This document shows positions 1-5,022 of a DNA stretch of 6,534 nt, in pieces. Numbering within the stretch: position 1 is the stretch's first letter; the number at the start of each line of letters is the position of its first letter. Made by a program: the position numbers and the translations under genes. The notes under the pieces were generated by a model that made no database searches, was not told the origin of the DNA, and saw only the letters and a list, made by a program, of their open reading frames with translations. The DNA is from Verrucomicrobiota bacterium (GTDB lineage: Bacteria; Verrucomicrobiota; Verrucomicrobiia; Verrucomicrobiales; Akkermansiaceae), in the NCBI GenBank assembly GCA_026397695.1, contig JAPLUJ010000338.1:1-6534 (forward strand), given 5' to 3'.

Positions 1-106
1 CGACGCCGCTTGCGAAAAGGTCATCGATGTGGTGGACGCCAAAGCCGACAAAAAGCGGGTGACCGAAATGGAAGGCAAGATCACCGACGCCTTGGCCGAT
101 TCCTGA
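1..106 (+). CDS. 3' end of an unidentified protein (partial)
   Basis: An open frame enters from the left edge, reading codons from position 2, and ends at a TGA at 104-106. The visible 34 residues are highly charged and probably helical, starting DAACEKVIDVVDAK and ending ITDALADS. There is one cysteine and no recognisable motif, so the family cannot be named. Codon choice, with G or C in most third positions, resembles the other genes here, which supports real coding. The start lies outside the window. The gene converges on the dehydratase at 419-703, and the intervening 312 bp hold only repeats. A longer frame starting inside this region and running on through the repeats was rejected. Confidence 0.6.
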   Translation, partial: DAACEKVIDVVDAKADKKRVTEMEGKITDALADS

Positions 107-121
107 AGCCACCGCCAAAAA

Positions 122-185
122 CCAAGAGGGGCACGGGCGGATCACCCGCGTTCTTTATTCGCATCCCCAAGAGGGGCACGGGCGG
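122..185 (+). repeat. Two direct copies of a 19-bp GC-rich repeat
   Basis: The 19-mer CCAAGAGGGGCACGGGCGG occurs exactly at 122-140 and again at 167-185, 45 bp apart. Copy one is followed by GATCACCCGC, which can form a short GCGG/CCGC stem. Copy two runs into GGGCGGCCCGCC, and a diverged reverse complement of it appears at 363-381, beyond the inserted element. Without the insertion, copy two and that arm would form an imperfect palindrome (13 of 19 positions by eye). The location between two convergent genes suits an intergenic palindromic repeat or bidirectional terminator. That function is inference; the repeat itself is directly visible. Confidence 0.7.
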
Positions 186-367
186 CCCGCCTAATACTGT
201 CAGGTTAGCGGAGTGGCGCTTGCCAAGCGCCATGGAACGGCCGGGCGGCCTCCGGGCCGCACGATATAACAAGGGACTCCTCGAAAGGAGTCCCGCCATG
301 TCATGGCGATTCGAAAATCGCCACTCCCATCAAAAAGCGCTTAACTGACAGTATTGGGCGGCCCGCC
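180..367. repeat. 12-bp direct repeats flanking the inserted element (putative target duplication)
   Basis: GGGCGGCCCGCC is present at 180-191 and again at 356-367, bracketing the inverted-repeat element. One unpaired T at 192 lies between the left copy and the terminal repeat. Removing 192-355 and one copy restores a single continuous GC-rich palindrome, as expected if the repeat pair is a target-site duplication. Alternatively the two copies could be independent members of a GC-rich repeat family. The exact match at both borders makes duplication the better reading. Confidence 0.6.
193..355. mobile_element. MITE-like non-coding element with 18-bp terminal inverted repeats
   Basis: The left end (193-210, AATACTGTCAGGTTAGCG) and the reverse complement of the right end (338-355, AATACTGTCAGTTAAGCG) match at 16 of 18 positions. 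A second inverted pair, GGAGTGGCG at 210-218 against CGCCACTCC at 319-327, lies inside. Four compact hairpins fill the body. They are 214-221/225-232 (8 bp), 245-250/255-260 (6 bp), 273-281/286-294 (9 bp, CGAA loop) and 304-311/316-323 (8 bp, CGAA loop). No credible protein is encoded in 163 bp, so movement would need a transposase supplied in trans. The terminal repeats do not identify a parent family to me. A transposable or retro-excised structured element is inferred from the ends and flanking duplications; a conserved intergenic RNA is the alternative. Confidence 0.62.
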
Positions 368-418
368 CACGCTCCTTGAGGCGGCCAATGGAAGCGCGAT
401 ACCGCCCCGCCTGTGATC

Positions 419-703
419 TCAATCGACCAGGTTATCGACGCGTTGGGCGAGTTCGATATCGAGATCGGTGACGCCGCCGGCATCGAGGGTAGTGAGTTTC
501 AAGCTGATCTTGGTGTGGCGGATGGTGATTTCCGGGTGATGCTGCGCCTCTTCAGCGATTTCGGCCAGGTCGTTGACGAAATCGATGGCGTCATTGAACT
601 CCTCGAACTCGATGGTCCGGGTGATCGCATTTTTTTCATGCTCCCACTCGGGGCATTTTTTCAACGCGGCGGTGAGGTCGTCGGTTTCCAGCAGATTGGA
701 CAT
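419..703 (-). CDS. 4a-hydroxytetrahydrobiopterin dehydratase (pterin carbinolamine dehydratase) family protein
   Basis: This 94-residue protein belongs to the PCD/DCoH family. Characterised members dehydrate 4a-hydroxytetrahydropterin to recycle the cofactor of aromatic amino-acid hydroxylases in the cytoplasm. The family pattern is clear: CPEW at 17-20, the acidic helix, the HHPE active-site segment at 55-58, and DAGGVTDLDIELA at 74-86. The length suits the family. The ATG at 701-703 was preferred because the domain begins right after it; upstream in-frame starts add a basic, non-conserved leader. No Shine-Dalgarno is visible. Two family positions deviate: the usual aromatic residue after HHP is His63, and the usual catalytic histidine of the TH-D-GG segment is Leu73. 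Activity is therefore uncertain. No pterin-dependent hydroxylase lies nearby. It is divergent from the lipoprotein at 838. Confidence 0.88.
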   Translation of the reverse strand: MSNLLETDDLTAALKKCPEWEHEKNAITRTIEFEEFNDAIDFVNDLAEIAEEAQHHPEITIRHTKISLKLTTLDAGGVTDLDIELAQRVDNLVD

Positions 704-779
704 GTTTTGAAGCGGAAAAATCTCCGGCGCAAGATTGCGGCGGAGCATTCGATATAGGCAAGCCCGATTCCGCAGTTTT

Positions 780-793
780 TTGAAAATTTTCAA
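780..793. promoter_or_regulatory. Perfect 14-bp palindrome in the divergent promoter region
   Basis: TTGAAAATTTTCAA is perfectly self-complementary and AT-rich in a GC-rich setting. It sits just upstream of the proposed -35 of the plus-strand lipoprotein gene. It is also roughly 25 bp upstream of a weak TATATC box (751-756) that could serve the minus-strand dehydratase. This position would suit a dimeric regulator acting on both genes, or an AT-rich UP-like element. No known binding site was recognised. Confidence 0.3.
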
Positions 794-801
794 TCCACAG
801 G

Positions 802-830
802 TTGCGCCTGCCGCATGATTGGCGTAGAAT
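802..830 (+). promoter_or_regulatory. Candidate sigma-70-type promoter for the lipoprotein gene
   Basis: TTGCGC at 802-807 and TAGAAT at 825-830 are separated by 17 bp. The -10 matches TATAAT at five of six positions; the -35 matches only TTG. Transcription would begin around 836-838, at or next to the ATG at 838, so the mRNA would have almost no leader. The absence of a Shine-Dalgarno before 838 agrees with this. Confidence 0.45.
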
Positions 831-837
831 CGCCCCC

Positions 838-1284
838 ATGAAAAGAATTCTCACGCTGTTGTCGCTCGGACTGATGCTTGCGTCCTGTGTTCCTTCCACC
901 CCCCAAACGCGCATCCAGCAGGAGCCGCGGAAATTTGCCAACCTCAGCGCACGCCACAAGGCTCTCGTTCAGCAAGGGCAAATCACCCGCGGGATGACGC
1001 CAGATGCCGTGTATCTGGCATGGAATGCTCCATCGAGATCCTTCCAAGGGTCCAAAGACGGCAATATGACCGAGCGTTGGGACTACGCCTCATCCTATCC
1101 GGTCCAAGTCACGAATTTTTACGGTTCCTATGGCTACGGTTACGGCGGCTACGGGCACCATGGTCACCACCGATACTCCGGCGTGGGCTTCGGCATCGGA
1201 CCGGAAATCGCCTACGTCCCATATCGCATCGCCTCGGTCTGGTTTGTCAACAACCGGGTCGATGCCTGGGAACGGGCAAAATAA
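838..1284 (+). CDS. Small Gly/Tyr/His-rich lipoprotein with an SmpA/OmlA-like segment
   Basis: This 148-residue protein has a lipoprotein signal: MKR, a hydrophobic stretch, then the lipobox LASC with Cys17 as the predicted lipidated residue. Residues 49-83 (ITRGMTPDAVYLAWNAP, then ERWDY) resemble the small outer-membrane lipoprotein fold of SmpA/BamE-like proteins, where GM, a G/N-x-P turn and W-x-Y are typical. A low-complexity tract at 95-113 is rich in Gly and Tyr and contains GHHGHHR, which might bind metal. The C-terminal part (YRIASVWFVNNRVDAWERAK) looks like a beta hairpin and ends in lysine. The 838 ATG was chosen because it opens directly on the signal peptide; a TTG at 802 would add a charged leader before it. 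The next gene, an L,D-transpeptidase, begins 71 bp downstream on the same strand. Function is unknown; an envelope role is inferred. Confidence 0.82.
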   Translation: MKRILTLLSLGLMLASCVPSTPQTRIQQEPRKFANLSARHKALVQQGQITRGMTPDAVYLAWNAPSRSFQGSKDGNMTERWDYASSYPVQVTNFYGSYGYGYGGYGHHGHHRYSGVGFGIGPEIAYVPYRIASVWFVNNRVDAWERAK

Positions 1285-1355
1285 TCCGGCTGTTTTCTGG
1301 TCCATTTCTTGCGTTTTCCATGATCGCTGCAATACTTCCGCCAATTCCACACACC

Positions 1356-2039
1356 ATGCATTTCAAAACACCCCTGCTATTCGTCGCCGCACTTGCCACC
1401 GCAACCCTCATACCATCCTGTGCGAATCACCCGCTCGACTCCATGGTCGGCTTGGCCAGGTACCATGCCTATGACCTCCCGACCCAACTCCCGTCCAATC
1501 CTAACAACGTGCGCGTCAAGGTCTCGCTCAGCAAACAACGCGCCTACGTCATGGAGGGTTCCAAGATGCTGCTAGCCATGCCGGTCTCGGTCGGTACGCC
1601 GCAAACCCCCACTCACGCGGGCAGTTACACCATCTTCAACAAGGAGGCCAAACATCGCGCCAGCACCCACGGCTACGCCTACAGCGGCAACCAAGTGCAA
1701 CAAACATTCCTCGCCAAAAAACCTGCCGGTTGGTCGTTCAAGGGCACGCCAATGCCCTACTGGTGCGAGTTCGCACCCAACTACGGATTCCACACCGGTT
1801 GGATCAAACACACGCCCTGCACCCACGGCTGCATCCGCATGCATGAAAACCTCTCACCCAAATTCTTCCGCCTCGTGAAAGTCGGAACCCCCGTCAACAT
1901 CGCCTATTCCCAAGCGGAAGATGCCACCGCCGGCAATATCCCGCTGCCTCCGGACGCCGGCCCGCTGCCCGACTATCCCGGCTCCATGTATGTCGGCGAC
2001 GGCTACTTCTCGCAGCACAAAACGCCGGTCTATCAGTAA
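1356..2039 (+). CDS. L,D-transpeptidase (YkuD domain) lipoprotein
   Basis: This 227-residue protein is a cysteine transpeptidase of the YkuD family. Such enzymes form 3-3 crosslinks in peptidoglycan or attach proteins to diaminopimelate. A signal sequence ends at IPSC with Cys22 as the likely lipidated residue. The catalytic domain spans roughly 52-178: VRVKVSLSKQRAYVMEG, PVSVGTPQTPTHAGSYTI, then the active-site segment GFHTGWIKHTPCTHGCIRMH with His146, His157 and catalytic Cys159. The usual SHGC is THGC here. Two further cysteines, 137 and 155, might form a disulfide. A proline-rich tail closes the protein. The ATG at 1356 begins the signal peptide; an in-frame ATG at 1320 would add 12 residues. 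Neither has a Shine-Dalgarno. A weak promoter may lie at 1309-1336 (TTGCGT, 16 bp, AATACT). It would act in the periplasm, perhaps with the lipoprotein upstream. Confidence 0.93.
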   Translation: MHFKTPLLFVAALATATLIPSCANHPLDSMVGLARYHAYDLPTQLPSNPNNVRVKVSLSKQRAYVMEGSKMLLAMPVSVGTPQTPTHAGSYTIFNKEAKHRASTHGYAYSGNQVQQTFLAKKPAGWSFKGTPMPYWCEFAPNYGFHTGWIKHTPCTHGCIRMHENLSPKFFRLVKVGTPVNIAYSQAEDATAGNIPLPPDAGPLPDYPGSMYVGDGYFSQHKTPVYQ

Positions 2040-2052
2040 ACTTGCGGCATGC

Positions 2053-2071
2053 GGTGAAGCTTCACTTCACC
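2053..2071. terminator. Hairpin between convergent genes, possible weak bidirectional terminator
   Basis: GGTGAAG (2053-2059) and CTTCACC (2065-2071) form a perfect 7-bp stem with a 5-base loop. It lies in the 27-bp gap between the transpeptidase stop (2039) and the LysE-family stop (2067), overlapping the latter. There is no T tract on either side, so factor-independent termination is not assured. Confidence 0.3.
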
Positions 2072-2723
2072 CGATCATCAGGCGCAGTGCCAGGGCTGCT
2101 AGAGCGGCGCCGAATACCCCGTCGATCCAGCCGGCGGCGCATTCGTAACGCGCCCGCAACGGTCGCCATTGCAACAGCACCACCCACAGTGACCACAACC
2201 CGATACCCAGCCCCACCACCACCCCCCAGATGGCCATCGGCCACCAAGCCGGATGCGGATGATTGCCTGCGAGAAATGGCGCGCACACGGCTGCTAGAAA
2301 CAACGGCACCTTCGGATTGAACAAATTGCACAGCAACCCGCGCACAAACGGCGGATGGGTACTCGCCTTGGCGGCGGGCTCATGGGGCAGACCGGTGCGC
2401 CATGCGACATACGCCGACATCAACAATCCGTAGGCCAGCCATAGCAGGTAAAACGCCGCCACCCATTGCAGCACCCACCGCAGCATGGGAAATTTCAGGA
2501 ACGCCACCGCCACTCCGCCCACGGCGATGGTGGAATGCACGGCCAGACCACAGGTGATTCCGCTCGCCATTTCCACGCCCGCCTTGGAACCCTCGCGCAA
2601 CGCCGTGCGCGTGAGCAATACCATGTCCGGCCCCGGACTGAACTGCCCGAGCACGATCAATCCAGCGAACATCCATAACTCGCTCGTCACTGTCACGGCC
2701 ACCATCCAATACCCCCAACCCAT
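2067..2723 (-). CDS. LysE/RhtB-family amino-acid exporter
   Basis: This 218-residue polytopic inner-membrane protein belongs to the LysE/RhtB superfamily, which exports amino acids or related metabolites by proton exchange. The diagnostic N-terminal motif QFSPGPDM lies at 27-34, in the first membrane segment. The RG-x3-N-x2-NPK motif is present as RGLLCNLFNPK at 128-138. About six hydrophobic segments are visible, near 13-30, 59-77, 83-105, 139-152, 162-186 and 199-216. The substrate cannot be told from sequence. The ATG at 2721-2723 is one choice; an ATG at 2703-2705 preceded by GGGGG, and a TTG at 2730-2732, are alternatives. It lies 53 bp downstream of the rhodanese gene on the same strand and is probably co-transcribed with it. 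Confidence 0.88.
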   Translation of the reverse strand: MGWGYWMVAVTVTSELWMFAGLIVLGQFSPGPDMVLLTRTALREGSKAGVEMASGITCGLAVHSTIAVGGVAVAFLKFPMLRWVLQWVAAFYLLWLAYGLLMSAYVAWRTGLPHEPAAKASTHPPFVRGLLCNLFNPKVPLFLAAVCAPFLAGNHPHPAWWPMAIWGVVVGLGIGLWSLWVVLLQWRPLRARYECAAGWIDGVFGAALAALALRLMIG

Positions 2724-2776
2724 AACATGCAACTGTCGAAGAACATCTTGCGGCGCTCATTGAGCGTCTGTTGGGG

Positions 2777-3166
2777 TCACCGTGGTGGTGGCGCGGGCTT
2801 GTGGACCGGCTTGCCAGCTTGCTGCCAGGCAAGGATGCCTCCTGCCAGATTGCGGACCTCGCTGAATCCGAGCTTGCCCAGGGCGCCGGCGGCTTCCGTG
2901 CTGCGCCGTCCGCTGCGGCAGTACACCAGCACGGGTTTGCGCAGATCGAGTTCCTTCGCAGCGCGGACGGCGAAATCCTTGTCGGTCCACGGAATCAAGG
3001 TGGCTTTGGCCAGATGGCCGTCAGCAAATTCCTCCGTGGTGCGTACGTCCAGAACCTGCACGGTCGGCGTGGCGGCCAACCACGAGTCCGCCTGCGCAGG
3101 AGACACGCTGGCCGGTTCCGCTGCATGGGCTGGCAAGACGCCCCCTGACAAACGTCCTGATATCAA
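2777..3166 (-). CDS. Single-domain rhodanese-like sulfurtransferase
   Basis: This 129-residue protein carries one rhodanese domain, which passes sulfane sulfur through a cysteine persulfide. Visible features are VQVLDVRTTEEFADGHL (36-52, the conserved D-V-R and the E-F-x2-G-H-x3-A signature), the strand VLVYC, and the active loop CRSGRRS at 83-89 with Cys83. NLAGGILAW near the C terminus is the typical closing motif. The tail is proline-rich (KPAPPPR). The start is a TTG at 3164-3166 overlapping the TGA of the preceding gene as TTGA; a stop in this frame lies 36 nt upstream, with no ATG between. The N terminus contains VLPAHAAEP, which resembles a signal-peptidase site, but it lacks a convincing hydrophobic core, so the location (cytoplasm or periplasm) is unclear. 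Confidence 0.88.
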   Translation of the reverse strand: MISGRLSGGVLPAHAAEPASVSPAQADSWLAATPTVQVLDVRTTEEFADGHLAKATLIPWTDKDFAVRAAKELDLRKPVLVYCRSGRRSTEAAGALGKLGFSEVRNLAGGILAWQQAGKPVHKPAPPPR

Positions 3167-3720
3167 GCAGGTTCTTGCGGTGTTGGCGCCGTGGACGTTC
3201 TATCAAAAAATGGATTCTTGGACGCACAACTGATTGGAATGCCAAAGATGTTATTGCATCCCGGAATCATGTCCAATTCCTGCGCCACGCGTCCTATGGA
3301 AAACATCACGCGGCTATCCACCCTGTGATCGGCGGCCACAGCGCAGGCCGATCCAATCGCAATGCCCACATCCACCGTATTCAAGGAACACGGCACATCG
3401 GGAAATTGTTGTTTCACCTCGCAGGATTCAAACCCGCAATAACCACAATGCAAGCCCTGCGTCTGTTGCGTGGTTCCAATAAGCACAATGGCTTCGGCAT
3501 GCAGAATATTCAGCGCATCACGGGCAATAAAACCCAACCCGGTTTTCGCGCTGTATTCCAACATCGCCTTGGACAACATCCCGATGGTTTCGCCGGCAGC
3601 CAACACCACCTCGATGATGTCAACGCCTTTTCCCTTCGGAGCCGTCCGTGCGGCAGTCATCATTTCGTCAGCGACGCGCAGCAGGCGTTCGGTGCGTGTG
3701 GTGCGTTCGTTGGTTAGCAT
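3163..3720 (-). CDS. DUF2148 ferredoxin-domain protein
   Basis: This 185-residue protein matches the uncharacterised DUF2148 family, annotated as containing a ferredoxin-like domain. A cysteine cluster at 92, 95, 100 and 111 (HCGYCGFESC and then PDVPC) could hold an iron-sulfur cluster. Further cysteines lie at 126, 155 and 165. Family features also include the N-terminal AR-APKGKGVD segment (24-34), GSACAVAADHRVDSRVMFSIG (123-143) and GIPIS followed by KNPFFDR near the end. No enzymatic activity is established for the family to my knowledge. After NPFFDR it has an extra 11-residue tail that ends in the overlap with the rhodanese start, so the two are probably translationally coupled. The ATG at 3718-3720 has no Shine-Dalgarno. 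It begins 78 bp downstream of the lactonase gene. Confidence 0.87.
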   Translation of the reverse strand: MLTNERTTRTERLLRVADEMMTAARTAPKGKGVDIIEVVLAAGETIGMLSKAMLEYSAKTGLGFIARDALNILHAEAIVLIGTTQQTQGLHCGYCGFESCEVKQQFPDVPCSLNTVDVGIAIGSACAVAADHRVDSRVMFSIGRVAQELDMIPGCNNIFGIPISCASKNPFFDRTSTAPTPQEPA

Positions 3721-3798
3721 GTGGTTTGATTAATTTCGGTGGCATCATTGATTGCATGGGCGTTTTGTCCAGCGGAATCCGACACCTGCTCCGGCAGT

Positions 3799-4911
3799 TC
3801 AGCGCGCGAAGAGGATGCAGATGGGGCTGGGGGAGGGGACGGTGCTGGCGGGCGGTCCGGGTTCGCCGGTTTGCGGGTTAAGCGGCAGCACACTGATCGT
3901 GTTGGCATCCTGATGGGCACAGAGCAACCACTTGCCGCCGGGCGCGAGCTTGAAATGGCGCGGCTTTTTGCCGCCGCAGGGCGCGTGTTGCAGGAGCGTG
4001 AGGGCGCCGGATTTCACATCGCGGCGGAACACGGTGATCGAGTCGTGGCCGCGGTTGGATGCATAGGCAAAGCAACCGTCCGGGCTGACTTCGATCTCCG
4101 CCGTGGTGTTATTTCCGGCGAAATCCTTGGGCAGGGTCGGCACCGTGCCGAGGGCCATCAAGGTGCCGTCCTGATAGGAGGCGGCGAGCACCGTGTTGTC
4201 GAGTTCATTGATCACATAGGCATATTTCTCATCGGGGGAAAATGCCATGTGTCGGGGTCCCGCGCCGGGCGCGGTTGTGAGCGGCGGCAGGCACCCGCCG
4301 AGTTTCGAGGTCGCCGGATCGAATGGATAGACCAGCACCTTGTCGAGCCCGAGGTCCGGCACGCAAAGATGATGGTTGGACATGTCGAAATACACCCCAT
4401 GGGCGTGGGGCCCGGCCTGGCGTGTTTGGTTAGGACCCGAGCCTTGGTTGGAAATGACCGACACCGTTGCCACTGGCGCTCCCTGATCATTGAGTCGCAC
4501 GGTCGAGATGCGACCATCACTGTAATGCGCCACCGCCACGGTGCCGCCGGCAGGGTCCACCGCGAGGTGGCAGGCCCCCTTGCCGCCGGTGGAGGTTTCA
4601 CCGAGGAATGTCAAGTGGTGGTCCGCCGCAATGGCGAAGGCGGCAACCGCGCTTGTGGCGTCCGCGTATGGTTTGTTAGGAGCGCCGACGGCATACAACA
4701 CCGGCAACTTGGGATGCACAGCGAGAAACCCGGGACTTTGATATGCCGCGGCGAGATTGGGTTCGCTGAGTTTGCCGCTGACCGGATCGAAATCCGCGGC
4801 ATAGATCCCCTTGCTGGTGGTGTTTTTGCCGGTGTTGGTGCCGATGAATACCGTGAGCGCAGGCAGGGATGTTGTTAGAACCAGCAGGCAGGCGGCGGAT
4901 TTGAGGAGCAT
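3799..4911 (-). CDS. Exported lactonase-family beta-propeller (6-phosphogluconolactonase-like)
   Basis: This 370-residue protein belongs to the lactonase family typified by E. coli Pgl, a seven-bladed beta-propeller that hydrolyses sugar-acid lactones. Hallmarks are FIGTNTG (22-28), SPGFLAVHP (59-67), GPHAHGVYFD (167-176), DLGLDKV (186-192), GPRHMAFSPDEKYAYVINE (218-236), VSPDGCFAYASNRGHDSI (275-292) and PRHFKLAPGGKWLL (317-330). The N terminus (MLLKSAACLLVLTTSLPA) is a plausible Sec signal peptide, so it probably acts outside the cytoplasm; a cytoplasmic Pgl would lack it. The ATG at 4909-4911 was preferred because it starts on this signal; the frame stays open upstream to 5019 but through a hairpin repeat. 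It lies 111 bp downstream of uxaC on the same strand, suggesting use of a uronic or aldonic lactone, but the true substrate is unknown. Confidence 0.9.
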   Translation of the reverse strand: MLLKSAACLLVLTTSLPALTVFIGTNTGKNTTSKGIYAADFDPVSGKLSEPNLAAAYQSPGFLAVHPKLPVLYAVGAPNKPYADATSAVAAFAIAADHHLTFLGETSTGGKGACHLAVDPAGGTVAVAHYSDGRISTVRLNDQGAPVATVSVISNQGSGPNQTRQAGPHAHGVYFDMSNHHLCVPDLGLDKVLVYPFDPATSKLGGCLPPLTTAPGAGPRHMAFSPDEKYAYVINELDNTVLAASYQDGTLMALGTVPTLPKDFAGNNTTAEIEVSPDGCFAYASNRGHDSITVFRRDVKSGALTLLQHAPCGGKKPRHFKLAPGGKWLLCAHQDANTISVLPLNPQTGEPGPPASTVPSPSPICILFAR

Positions 4912-4965
4912 GGTTGGGGATCGGGTTGGATTGGATTCAAGCGTATTTGTTATTTCAGACACGGT

Positions 4966-5010
4966 CTGGAGCCGGAGGCTCCAGCCACTTTTCGCCATGC
5001 GCCATGCGCC
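4966..5010. repeat. Intergenic hairpin plus a short tandem repeat
   Basis: CTGGAGCC (4966-4973) and GGCTCCAG (4977-4984) form a perfect 8-bp stem with a GGA loop. Beside it, CGCCATG is repeated in tandem at 4993-4999 and 5000-5006, followed by CGCC. Both lie between uxaC and the lactonase gene. On the transcribed minus strand the hairpin has no following U tract, so it looks more like a dispersed palindrome or mRNA-processing structure than an intrinsic terminator. Confidence 0.5.
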
Positions 5011-5022
5011 GACCGGCATCTA

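Noticed and set aside
10..348. Plus-strand open frame through the repeat region
   Set aside because: It runs through the 19-bp repeats, terminal repeats and hairpins, has no domain-like sequence, and overlaps the real C terminus at 1-106 in another frame.
122..367. CRISPR array
   Set aside because: Only two copies of the 19-mer, no regular spacer pattern and no cas genes.
413..757. Plus-strand open frame of 114 codons
   Set aside because: It is antisense to the dehydratase, whose minus-strand product matches a known family; the plus product matches nothing recognisable.
704..793. Longer N terminus for the dehydratase
   Set aside because: The extra residues are basic and unlike the family; the ATG at 703 leads straight into the domain.
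2385..2832. Minus-strand open frame across the LysE and rhodanese genes
   Set aside because: It overlaps two well-supported genes in another frame and gives a low-complexity, Arg/His/Gly-rich product.
3739..4878. Long plus-strand open frame of 379 codons
   Set aside because: It is the complement of the lactonase gene, kept open by high GC in third positions; it has no recognisable motifs.
4966..4984. Hairpin as intrinsic terminator of uxaC
   Set aside because: No U tract follows on the minus strand.
4912..5019. 36-residue extension of the lactonase
   Set aside because: It would encode the hairpin and tandem repeat and place a signal peptide internally.
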